DNA of 64,000 bases, taken from the NCBI GenBank assembly GCA_015847255.1, contig JADLZK010012350.1:1-64000 (forward strand), in the 5' to 3' direction. A program made the position numbers and the translations under genes. The notes below the pieces were generated by a model. The model had not been told where the DNA came from, did no database searches, and saw only the letters and a program-made list of their open reading frames with translations. Positions 54,911-64,000 of the stretch are shown here, piece after piece. The stretch comes from Hyparrhenia diplandra (taxonomy: Eukaryota; Streptophyta; Magnoliopsida; Poales; Poaceae). Numbering within the stretch: the stretch's first letter is position 1; every line of letters begins with the position of its first letter.

Positions 54911-55480
54911 CCGAAGTTTTCTAAGGTTAGTGGATATTATCGTAGGTTCATACCTGATTTCTCCAAAATAGCTAAACCTATGACCCGATTGTTCGTGAAG
55001 GAAGAAAAATTTGTGTGGACAATCGAGTGCGGAAAAGCATTCGCATTACACTACTTAACGTTGTTAACTACGGCTCCAAAGGTTTTCGCACAACCCCGAC
55101 ATTCGAAGCCCTTTGATGTGTATTGTGACGCATGTGGTACAGGATTGGGATGCGCACTCATGCGGGGAGGGTAGAGTCATTGCGTATGCATCACGTCACC
55201 GAGGAAGCATGATGTTAACTATCCAACCCATGACTTAGAGCTTGCTGCCGTGGTACATGCATTGAAGATTTGGTGTCATTACTTGCTCAGTAATGTATGT
55301 CATATCTATACTGATCACAAGAGTTTGAAGTACATTTTTACTCAAGAGGAGTTGAATATGAGACAGAGAAGGTGGTTAGAGCCGATAAAGGATTATGACA
55401 TAGAGTTGCACTATCATCCGGCAAAGCCAATGTTGTCGCGATGCTTTGAGCAGAAATCGCATTGTTTTTGGGACAAGTCG
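54911..55480 (+). pseudogene. pol: Element C RNase H, frameshifted
   Basis: GYYRRFIPDFSKIAKPMTRL (54930-54990), then FDVYCDACGTGLGCALM (55111-55162) with the first catalytic Asp, a frame change, VNYPTHDLELAAVVHALKIW (55211-55272) with the Glu, IYTDHKSLKYIFTQEELNMR (55303-55363), and RRWLEPIKDYDIELHYHPAK. The order and spacing are those of Ty3/gypsy RNase H. Frameshifts near 55165. Confidence 0.87.
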
Positions 55481-56245
55481 AATCTATGGAGGTTTTTCCT
55501 CCTATGCATCCGCTATCTTATGCAACATTCAAGTGTAGAATGAGCTTGAAAGTCGAATTGTTGAGGGCCAGAAAGTGGATAAAGGGATCGCACATATCAA
55601 GAAGAAGTTAGAAAAAGAACCTAGTGATCATTTTCGAGTGGATGAGAGTGGAATTCTTTGGTATGATGATCGCCTTGTCGTGCCAAAGGATCGCGAGTTG
55701 AGAGAACAAATTCTAGCAGAGGCTCACTCATCCAAGATAACAATTCACCGGTAGTAACAAGATGTATCGGGATTTGAGGACCGTGATTTTGGTGGACAAA
55801 GATGAGAAAGGAGATTGTCGCGACATGTAACTCGATGTGACAATTGCCGCAGAGTTAAAGCTATTCATATGAAGACCGCAGGATTGTTACAACCGATTTG
55901 CCAATTCCGATTGGAAATGGGATGAGATTACGATGGATTTGATTGTTGGTTTGCCACAAACCCGAGGGATTTGATTCCATTTGGGTGATTGTGGATCGTT
56001 TGACCAAAGTGGCTCATTTCATTCCTATCAATATACATTATGAGCCTCATCAAGATGCAGAGTCAGTACATTTCGCATGTACTCGTTTGCATGGAGTGCC
56101 TAAGTCAATAGTGTCGGATCGTGGATCCACTTGGACTAATAGATTTTGGGAGAGCCTACAGAAGCTTTAGGAACCAAATTACTTTCGTAGTTCCGCTTTT
56201 ACCACCCACAAACCACAGGCCAAACAGTAACGAGTGAACCAAACA
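55481..56245 (+). pseudogene. pol: Element C integrase, truncated
   Basis: GILWYDDRLVVPKDRELREQ (about 55652-55712), a zinc-binding part IL-AEAHSS...C-DNC (55715-55845), WDEITMDFIVGLP with the first Asp at 55936-55938, GFDSIWVIVDRLTKVAHFIP (55972-56030), SIVSDRGS with the second Asp at 56117-56119, and FHPQTTGQT-like text (56195-56230). The third acidic residue after GQT is lost or replaced, and recognisable integrase ends near 56245, where unrelated DNA begins. The chromodomain is not present. Confidence 0.85.
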
Positions 56246-58410
56246 TCGGCGGCTTACTTTGAACCCCGCTGAACTTTACGTGAACACGCCTACCGATCTC
56301 AACCCGACAACGTTATTAGAGTGGAGACTATCGGTTGGTTAATGCGGCCCGACATTGATGTTTCGCTCGCCTATGACGGTTAGTAATTCAAACCGATAGT
56401 GTTTGGTATAGTTACACTACCGGTTTGTTGCTCATTCACTTTGTCGGGCCCGTGCCACCCGACGTTTTGTTTTTAATTTTTGAATTTATTCATGGAATTC
56501 AGCTCTTTTAAATCCGAAAAATCATCATACATTAATATCGTTAAAACATTACAAGATTTAATGGTTACATACAAAAAATCCACCTAATGTTCTAGAAACT
56601 AAGCCTACATGAACTTCTAAAATAAAAAAGACCAATGACCATAGAGTCATAGACATAAATAAAAGCATGACATATTAAGCAAAGCAATTCCCGCAATCTT
56701 CATAAGTATGTGGGGTGGCTTCTCTTCAATCTCCGGGGCCGACTAGTTTGCACCATTGTAGGCGACGACGGCTTCACCTTCGGTGTTGTATTTTTCAGAA
56801 CAATTATTAGCGTAGCCTTGGACTTGAGCATAGCAATCTTCCCCAGGTTAGATAGATCCCCGAAGACGCGACCAACAAACACTACATTACCACGCCATGC
56901 TTGCCTATACATGTCACCAAAATAGGATGATATTGCTACGTTATTCATAAAAGTTGTACAAGAAGCATAGACATATGTTTAAAATATCCAAACTGGATTT
57001 GAACAACACTAACTCATGAATTTCAATCACAATTCGAAAGCACGGGTTGCAAAGTGACCGAGAGACGGGCATTTCAACGAATACCTCAAGGGTAGTGACT
57101 AACACACTCACCAAGCTTTCTTGCGCCTCGTGCGCTCCTAACTTGTCTTGGAGGATTTGAGGAGGACAAGGTCGCGGACGGTACGGGTCGGGCGGTGAAG
57201 AGGAAGACGGCGTGAGGTCGTGGATGGCAAAAGAGGTGTGGCGGCGGTCCTCCCGTCGGCGTGGAGGAAGAATGCCCTTATGATTGCACTCTCTCGTCCC
57301 TCACAAGGACGTAAAAATGCTCGACCATAAATATAACCTACTGAACGACCAGTGCCTAAGTTAGTAAACCTTATGCGATATTATCGCCCTTCCATAGTTT
57401 GTGGCCAAGGTGTGCATGAAGTCCCAATCGTATTCGAAGTTTGGTCCGTAGCTTGGTCGAGAACGCCACCAAGCCACATGCAAAGATAAGTAAGATCGTG
57501 GAGCGAGAACCGCAAGTGGGAGAATCAAAATGAATGAGGATGATGTGAATCTATCTAATATGCATTGCCAAAATGATGAATTTAATTTATTACCCACATC
57601 ATCATGGTTGTAACTCCCAACATATTCGCTATATTGCCATGGGGGATATTATCGCCAGACAAGGCAAATATCTTGAAGTGCGAGAAATCGTGCACAATGT
57701 AGCAAACATGTCGAAGGGAATCTAAGCACAAGGAAACGGCATGGTACTCGGCGTTTTGCACCGGCCGTTCTCTCGTTTCCCCTCTCGTGGATTAGGTGGT
57801 CTGTTGTGTCCCGAATCCTCGAAGGGATGTAAAACTTATTTCACACATATATAGTTGATGACCGGTGACGATGCTCTAGATGTCGTGGTCTCCACAAAAC
57901 CAGAGATAGAGAACCGGCTAAGTGTTGTTTCTAGCCATTGTATTGGGGATAAAGTCTCGGAAACATATAAATGCAACAAAATGACGTTAAGTTAAACTAA
58001 TTGTCCATGTATTTTATAGTAAAATAAGAAATAAAAATGTTAGAAAAAAATTACATACAATGACCTGGATAAGGGAATGGCCTTGTGTCCACACCAGGGG
58101 CTTAATGGCTCATCGCCGTAATGGAAACCTGGTTCTTTGTGGTGGCGGCAAAAGGCGAGGACCGTTCATACCACCAAATGAGCGATAAAAAGGAAAAAAA
58201 AGGACAAAGCTCATAAATATATATAGTAGTATATATCTATGTATTGTTTATATGCATAAATATATGAATTCTAGACAAGAAAAAATATTCTTACCAATGT
58301 AATATCCCGGAGCCATGAACAAATCTCCTAGAAAGAGAGAGAGAGAGAGTGAAAGAGTTGAGTGGATTTCGTGCAGGGTGACCGGAGCTCGTGGGTGCGT
58401 GCTTGGGTAT
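56246..58410. other. Unassigned insertion, possibly CACTA-like, with minus-strand coding-like pieces
   Basis: 56290-56460 contains inverted words (CTATCGGTT, AACCGATAGTG, CACTACCGGTTTG) like subterminal repeats of grass CACTA transposons. On the minus strand, 56948-56700 is an 82-codon frame (MNNVAISSYFGDMYRQAWRG...) of unknown family. 58316-58295 could be a first exon, ATGGCTCCGGGATATTACAT, ending at a GTAAG donor. A second coding-like piece with Cys and His lies at about 58165-58080. No transposase motif was recognised. The (GA)-rich run at 58333-58352 is a microsatellite. Confidence 0.3.
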
Positions 58411-58757
58411 TGTTGACACCTGTTATCCTATAGTTTTATATGTCAACAAGAGATGAAATAAGGACATAAAATTAAATATATACTAAGTTTAGAGGTTTAT
58501 ACTAATGAATTCCACGAAGTTTTGGTGAATTATATATTTCCGGGGACTTAACAGGAAAATGTAGAGAAAGATGGAGAAAGTTCCGTAATATACAAGACAT
58601 ATGATGACAAGACTTGACCGTGAAGCAATTCAACCCGAAAATTAAACTAAAACATTCTAGAAGGTACCAGAGGACACCAGGAGGAACCAGAAGTCGTGGA
58701 GGAGGGGCGACATCGGGCGGCGCCACCAATCTTGGCCGGCCACCGGGTGGGGCCATG
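58411..58757 (+). repeat. LTR fragment G, Athila-like (same family as F and B)
   Basis: TGTTGACACCTGTTATCCTA, then CAACAAGAGATGAAATAAGG and ACATTCTAGAAGGTACCAGA, aligned with F and B. It is interrupted after 347 bp by the copia element; the rest would lie beyond 64000. No purine tract precedes it, so it is a 5' LTR or solo LTR. Confidence 0.8.
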
Positions 58758-58762
58758 ATGTC

Positions 58763-60005
58763 TGAAGGAATATGGGATCGCTATGCTAGCCGTAACGAAA
58801 TTCTCTACCCATAAACCAAGGATCTATCGCTAGTTATAGATCACGGATTACCACTAGATGCGCAGTGCGGCGGAAGTGTCGACCCTCGACGAAGATGTGC
58901 GCCAGCAAAGAAGCAAGCCGCCGCAGTTGCTTATGTCCGCCCCTCCACGCGGCGGTTCGTCCTTGTGCTCCGATCATGCAGCACCTCCGAGGTATCACAC
59001 ACGCACGGGGAGGAAGCGTGCGCCTCCCGACTGCTAGGTCCGCGAGGAGCAAGAGGCTAGGGCGTGGGCGGCGGCGGTTGCTAAAGTGGCGTGGATTAAC
59101 CTAGCCCCGCGCCCACCTCTCATATATATAGGCGCCCCTAACGGACTCCGTTTGGAGGCCCATTAGTAACCCTAAGCCTCGTCTAATTGGATCATATCTG
59201 AATTAGGCCTCCTTCCCCTTAAGCGTGCGACCCTATGGGCTCACGCACACATAGACATGGCCCGAGTACTCCTACTCGACCAATAGCCGATAGCGGTCTC
59301 TAGCAAGACGTGTCAACTCCCCCATGTGTACGCAATGATCATATCGGACGAACCACCACAAAATCACATACATGTTATTCCCTTGCCACACGATATTTGG
59401 TCCACCTCGTGGGTTAACACTTAACCCAAGCATGGCCATGCATTTCTTGATCCAATCAATCGAAAGTGGTCCAGTGATATCTCTCTCATGGAGAGGGCAA
59501 TTCCATCTTGATTGACTATGCCTCACAAAGATGCTTCCCCGACAAACCCGAAGACCACCTTTATAGCTACCCAATTACGGAGTAACGTTTGATAGTCCCT
59601 AAGTAGGTCGTTTCACATCTTGAGTACATATGACAATCTCAGGTCTAAGGACATAACATACATGATGTATAAAGAGATAATAATAACATCTCATGTCGGG
59701 TCTATCCAGCCCCATGTCATACATGTGCCACACTATTAGTTTGACATCTCCATGTCTATGACTTGTGAAACATAGTCATCAACCAATATGTGTGTTGATC
59801 TAATATTCATGTGTGTCCTCACATGAACTCCGACCGAGGACAATTATAGAATAACCATACAAGTAAAGAGTCTCACAAAACAATTCACATAATTGCCAAT
59901 CGATACAAGTTGTCTTTAATGGATATTCATGAACACATAATATATCATGGATACAAGGTGATACAATCATCTCTATGATTATCTCTAGGGCATATTCCCC
60001 CGACA
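58763..60005 (-). repeat. 3' LTR of the Angela/BARE-like element
   Basis: Minus strand from TGTCGGGGGAATATGCCCTA to CCCATATTCCTTCA. It contains AGAGATGATTGTATCACCTT near its start and a TATA-like TATATATATG at 59130-59121. 1,243 bp. The frames in it (minus 59574-59272 and others) are not genes. Confidence 0.88.
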
Positions 60006-60020
60006 ATCTCCCACTTGCAC
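60006..60020 (-). promoter_or_regulatory. Polypurine tract of the Angela/BARE-like element
   Basis: Minus strand GTGCAAGTGGGAGAT, next to the LTR start. Confidence 0.8.
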
Positions 60021-60640
60021 TAGAGTTAATCTTGAAGATATCTAATACCCATATCTCTCATGTGCCTCATGCTTAGGCCGTGGAAGAGCCTTTGTCAAAG
60101 GATCCGCAACATTCAAATCCGTATGTATCTTGCATATCTTGATCTCACCCCGTTTGATGAACTCTCGAATGAGGTGAAATTTCGGCAAAGTACATGTTTG
60201 TTCTTATGGTGATCCCTCGGCTCCTTAGCCGTGCAATTGCGCCACTATTGTCACAATGAAGGTTCAATGGGCCACTTGCATTCTGAAACACACCAAGCTC
60301 AATGAGGAACTTCCTCATCCAAACACCTTCCTTCGCAGCTCGTGAATCGCTATGTACTCTAAACCTGGCCAGAGTCGGTCACCGTTTCTCGCTTGGAACT
60401 TTTTCCAACCGATGACCACCATTTATTGTGAACAAATATCCCGATTGAGATTGTGAATCATCTGTGTCGGGCTTTGGAAGCTAGCATCGGTGTAACAATT
60501 TACAACAAGCTCCTCCTCACCTCCATAGACTAGGAACACATCTTTAGTCCTTCTCAAGTACTTAAGGATGTTTTTAACAAGTGTCCAGTGACTCTCACCT
60601 AGATCGCCTTGGTACCGCCGCAACACTTAGAGCATATGAG
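60021..60640 (-). pseudogene. pol: Angela/BARE-like RNase H, decayed
   Basis: Minus strand: HWTLVKNILKYLRRTKDVFL and VYGGEEELVVNCYTDASFQS (60600-60470) are the RT/RNase H junction and first RNase H block with the Asp in YTDAS. Downstream (60430-60030) the sequence decays, but R-E-A-x-E-G-V-W-like pieces remain (about 60345-60320). It gives no intact frame. Confidence 0.78.
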
Positions 60641-61410
60641 ACATCTGGGCGTGTACATATCATGGCATACATGATGGAACCAACTGCCGAAGCATATGGA
60701 ACCTTACTCATGCGTTCTCGCTCATCAACAGTCGAAGGACGCTGCTTCTTGCTAAAACGCATACCATGTGACATAGGCAAGAACCCTTTCCTCGAATTTT
60801 CCATGTTGAACCGTTTCAACACCTTGTCAATGTACGTATCTTGGCTTAATCCTATTAGCCTCTTCGATCTATCTCTATAGATCTTTATGCCCAAAATGTA
60901 TGTCGCTTCTCCCAAATCCTTCATAGAAAATAAATTATTCAAAGGAAGTCTTCACGGATTGCAACATTGGAATATCATTTCCAATCAATAGTATGTCATC
61001 CACATACAAGATTAGAAACACAACAGCGCCCCACTTTCCTTCTTGTATACATAAGGTTCTTCTTCATTCCCCGATTTAAAGCCCAACTCTTTTTATAGCT
61101 TCATCAAAACGAATGTTCCAACCCGAGATGCTTGCTTCAATCCATAAATAGACTTCTTAAGCTTGCATATTTTTCCAAAGATTCTTAGGATCAACAAAAC
61201 CTCCGGTCGTATCATAAACACGCCCTCATCCAAATTTCCATTTAGAAAGGCTGTTTTAACATCCATCCGCCATATCTCATAATCAAAATGAGCAGCGATT
61301 GCTAGAATGATCCGGATAGATTTAAGCATCGCTATCGGCGAGAAGGTCTCGTCAGTAGTCAACTCTCCTTGAACTTGCTTAAAAACCCTTTAGCGACAAG
61401 TCGAGCTTTA
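60595..61410 (-). pseudogene. pol: Angela/BARE-like reverse transcriptase, frameshifted
   Basis: Minus strand: TFSPIAMLKSIRIILAIAAH (61345-61285), MDVKTAFLNGNLDEGVFMIR (61260-61200), KLKKSIYGLKQASR (61170-61120), then Y-V-D-D at 61006-60995. The frame 60942-60595 is open: MNNLFSMKDLGEATYILGIK, GLSQDTYIDKVLKRFNMENS and PYASAVGSIMYAMICTRPDV. Catalytic Asp residues are preserved. Frameshifts at about 61190, 61090 and 60950. Confidence 0.9.
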
Positions 61411-62700
61411 TAGACGTGAACATTTCCGCTCATATCCCTTTTCTTTTTATAGATCCATTTGCACTCAATGGGTCTAACCCCATCAAAGCGGTCAACCAAA
61501 GTTCCAAACTTGATTGTTTCCCATGGAATCTATCTCGATCTCATGGAACTTTGCCATTTTTCGAACTGGTCCATCATTGCTTCCGCGATATGTCATAGGT
61601 TCGTCATCGCCTAACAATAACACATCCCCATGCAACTCACGGAGTCTAGCTGATCTTCATGGTAGTGGCGGTGTTACCTTTGCCATTGTGTATCTCAACT
61701 TGTTCTCGCTACACTAGCATCACTGTAGAGTCTTGACCCAATGGCTCATCTTGAACTTCTTCAAGATACACCTTTTGACCACTCTTTTCTTTTGAGAAAC
61801 TCTTTTTCTAAGAAAACACCATTTCGAGCAACAAACACTTTGCCCCCTCGATCGGTTGTAAAAGTAATACCCTAAAGTTTCCTTGGGTATCCCATAAAAA
61901 ACACTTGTCCGGACTTGGGTGTTAGTTTATCCGATTGAAGTCGTTTGACATAAACTTCACAACCCCAAATCTTTAGGAAAGACTAACCGACTCTTACCGG
62001 TCCACATCTCATATGGTGTCTTAACTACGGACTTAGATGGCACCCTATTTAATGTGAAAGCGGTTGTTTCTAGAGCGTATCCCCAAAACGATAAAGGTAG
62101 GTCCGACCGCTCATCATAGACCGAACCATGTCCAACAAAGTCCGATTACGCCGCCGAGACAGACACCGTTTCTCTAAGGTGTTCCAGCGGCGTAAGTCGT
62201 GGAACAATTCCGCAACTCTTTAGATGATTGCTAAATTCGTGACTCAAATATTCGCCTCCATGATCGATCGCAAGGCCTTGATTTTCTAGCCACGTTGATT
62301 CTCTACTTCATTCTCGAAACTCTTTGAACTTTTCAAAAGTCTCAGACTTATGCTTCATTAAGTAGACATAACCATATCTACTAAAAATCATCAGTGAAAG
62401 TAATGAAGTATTGAATCGCCTCTCTAGCTGTCGTACTCATTGGTCCGCATACATCAAGATGTACAAGTTCCAATAAGTTGCTGCTGCCCTCTCAGAAAAC
62501 CGTGAAAGGCGCCTTGGTCATTTTGCCTAGAAAGCAAGCCTCACATGTCTCGTATGATTCAAAATCAAACGAAGTTAGAAGCCCATCGAATGGAGCCTCT
62601 TCATGCAATTTTCACTTATATGACCCAAACGACAATGCCACATATAGGTAGGACTTAACTCGTTAAGTCGAAGTCTTTTTAGCAAATTTATATTACAAAC
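61411..62700 (-). pseudogene. pol: Angela/BARE-like integrase, frameshifted
   Basis: Minus strand: LRLNELSPTYMWHCRLGHIS (about 62680-62620) is the GAG-pre-integrase HxxxxH block with a Cys nearby. The core can be followed in broken frames: SLMIFSRYGYVYLMKHKSE (about 62400-62345), the second Asp block G-E-Y near 62255, and the proline-rich end RRVR / DLPLSFWGYALE-like (about 62115-62065). The segment 61880-61420 corresponds to the linker with KVFVARNGVF-like text (61850-61810). It inserts cDNA. No intact frame. Confidence 0.75.
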
Positions 62701-63025
62701 AGGTGCATCATCAAGATTTAAAATAGATAACCCATTCACAATGGATGCGAAGCCACAAACATGCCATCTTTAGAGATCACACAACCATTGTTTTCACTCT
62801 TAAAGAATAACCATCCTTCATCAAACATGAAGGTGACACAATGTTTCGACTTAGACTAGGAACAAAATAACAATTATTCAATTCCAAAATAAATCCCCGA
62901 TGGGAGGTGGAGTTGCATCGCCCCAACGCCGGAGAGCAAGCAACTCTTGCATTATTGCCCACGCTGAAGTCAACTTCACCCTTTCCAACGCTTCTACTTC
63001 TTATCATTCCCGCATCGTATTGCAA
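62701..63025 (-). pseudogene. pol: Angela/BARE-like protease region
   Basis: Minus strand frame 63025-62777, 82 codons: VGKGEVDFSVGNNARVACSP, GFILELNNCYFVPSLSRNIV and CLMKDGYSLR. These are the conserved blocks after the copia protease active site. The DTGA/S-type active-site block upstream (near 63070-63020, reading DTGSVA-like 'IRSRSV' in a shifted frame) is decayed. Confidence 0.8.
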
Positions 63026-63974
63026 ATATGAGCAACCGATCCCGTATCAAATACCCAAGAATTAATATAAGAATCAGCGAGGAATATGTCTCGTAACATA
63101 AACAACAAGTGTACAAGCGCTGAGTACCTTTACCACCGCTATCCTTCTTGGATGCTAAGTACTCCTTGCGATTTCTTTTCCAAGTGACCCTTTTATGACA
63201 ATGAAAGCACTCAAGATCGCATAGTTGGTCCAGCCAGGGGCTCGATGGCTTTTGGCTTAGAGGTCTCACCTTTAGCCTTTTCCTTTTTTTTCTTCCACAA
63301 GGATTGCCCCTTTTCTTAAAATTAGGTTTGTTTTGGACCGCCATCACATGGCTACCGCTAGCACCTTTCTTGATGTCACCTCTGCTGCCTTAAGCATACT
63401 ACATAGTTTAGTCAAGCCTTTCTCCGCCCCATGCATATGGTAGTTCGAGATGAAGTTCCCATAGCTAGGTGGCAGAGATGCAAGAATGAAATCAGTAGCC
63501 AACTCTTGGCCTATTGGGAAACCTAGCTTCTCCAATCTCCGAAAGTGTAACCAACCATCTTGATTACATGTGGTCCAACCGCCGCGCCCTCCGCTAGCTT
63601 GCTCTCAACAAGAGCCTTTGAGACATTGAACCTTTCGGTTCTAGCTTGAGTTTGGAACATATCCTCGAGCGCCACGATCATATCGTGCGCCGTGATGATT
63701 GTTATCGAATCGCACCGCAGATCGGGTTCCATACTAGCAAGCATAAGGCAACTCACTTCAAGATCAAAGCATCACATGCTTTCTTGTAAGCGTTTTTCGC
63801 AGTAGCAGGTGCATTATCAGCAGGCTCTTCCGGTAAGGGGTTGTCTAGAACATCTTCCTTTTTCTCGGCCCCGAACAATTCTCAAAGTTGCGGATCCAAT
63901 CCGCATAATTTGTTCCATTCAATTTATCTTTCTCAAGAACTGAACGCAAAGTAAATGGTTGATTGCTAGGCCAT
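62994..63974 (-). pseudogene. gag: Angela/BARE-like gag, frameshifted, stop at codon 3
   Basis: Minus strand, ATG at 63974-63972, followed by a TAG as codon 3 (63968-63966). The expected start then reads FTLRSVLEKDKLNGTNYADW (63950-63890). Open frames: 63756-63523 (ALEDMFQTQARTERFNVSKA, SKLAEGAAVGPHVIKMVGY), 63535-63344 (EKLGFPIGQELATDFILASL, PPSYGNFISNYHMHG) and 63347-62994 with CFHCHKR...W-K-R-N (63200-63165), a CCHC knuckle with altered third and fourth ligands. This is UBN2/Retrotran_gag-type capsid of the Angela/BARE group. Confidence 0.88.
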
Positions 63975-64000
63975 TTATCTACAACAGAAATAATGCAAAA

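Larger units (their letters stand above)
22121..56245 (+). mobile_element. Element C: Tekay/Del-like Ty3/gypsy chromovirus, split by nested insertions
   Basis: Pieces in the same orientation and in the right order: a long 5' LTR beginning TGTAACACCCTAGGTGTTAAG at 22121, leader, coiled-coil ORF (36895), gag (39826), protease, RT, RNase H and integrase (53577-56245). It is interrupted by D, E, a Helitron-like element, a SIRE-type solo LTR, F, and B with A inside. Removing D at its TSD joins 22779 to 28383 in continuous LTR-like text. The far end and 3' LTR are not in the window. That the 22121 LTR and the 39826 gag belong to one element is inference from order and orientation. Confidence 0.6.
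58763..64000 (-). mobile_element. Angela/BARE-like Ty1/copia retrotransposon, 3' part
   Basis: Minus-strand element running off the right edge: gag (63974-62994), protease, integrase, RT, RNase H, PPT (60020-60006) and 3' LTR (60005-58763). The order PR-INT-RT-RNase H is that of Ty1/copia. LTR start TGTCGGGGGAATATGCCC behind GTGCAAGTGGGAG is the well-known Angela/BARE junction. The left flank 5-mer atgtc (58758-58762) is a TSD candidate; the partner lies outside. Confidence 0.9.

Noticed and set aside
1..64000. CRISPR array, bacterial operon or phage
   Set aside because: No regularly spaced identical repeats with unique spacers, no bacterial-type gene order; everything fits plant retrotransposons.
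1..64000. Endogenous pararetrovirus
   Set aside because: All RT regions sit in LTR elements with integrase; no movement protein, coat protein or pararetroviral gene order seen.

Overview
This window reads as a stretch of heterochromatic or intergenic DNA from a grass (Poaceae) with a large, repeat-rich genome. I found no intact host protein gene, rRNA or functional tRNA. Nearly every recognisable segment belongs to an LTR retrotransposon of a lineage typical of grasses: SIRE/Maximus-type and Angela/BARE-type Ty1/copia, and Tat (RIRE2/Grande-like), Athila-like and Tekay/Del-like (chromovirus) Ty3/gypsy. The 3' half of a tRNA-Asp appears exactly as a primer binding site, and several insertions carry perfect 5-bp target site duplications (TSDs). 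Species cannot be decided from the sequence.

Layout. (1) 1-6310: a degraded SIRE-type copia element on the + strand: pol remnant, a decayed env-like/3' region and an LTR ending near 6310. (2) 6311-7522: AT-rich spacer with three tRNA-like repeat units. (3) 7523-21135: a complete but frameshifted Tat element on the + strand, with paired ~1.09 kb LTRs, gag-pol, and a long antisense ORF region (19020 down to 15440) with its own TATA box. (4) 21136-22120: GC-rich remnant that may be an older Tat LTR piece. (5) 22121-56245: an old Tekay-type element (called C) split by nested insertions. (6) 56246-58410: unassigned insertion with possible CACTA-like termini. (7) 58411-58757: the start of an Athila-like LTR, interrupted by (8) a minus-strand Angela/BARE-type copia element (58763 to beyond 64000).

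Nesting inside C. Its long 5' LTR (from 22121) is broken by a minus-strand Athila derivative without pol (D, 22780-28377, TSD agggg), a minus solo LTR (E, 31223-32651) and a Helitron-like element (33256-35272). Its internal part is broken by a minus SIRE-type solo LTR (37581-39318, TSD gaccc), a minus Athila-like solo LTR (F, 40688-41989) and an Athila-like remnant (B, 42069-53571, TSD tgtgg). B is itself split by a near-complete Athila element (A, 43591-53300). C's gag lies at 39826-40687 and 41990-42068, and its protease, RT, RNase H and integrase resume at 53577-56245.

The genes do not form a host pathway; each gag-pol set served its own element. Almost all reading frames are broken by frameshifts and stops. 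Features that stand out are the antisense ORF with a promoter in the Tat element, the TATA-led proline-rich ORF downstream of pol in A, hairpin-like repeats shared by the 3' regions of A and D, head-to-head LTRs 79 bp apart, the tRNA-like triplet, and a coiled-coil ORF upstream of C's gag.
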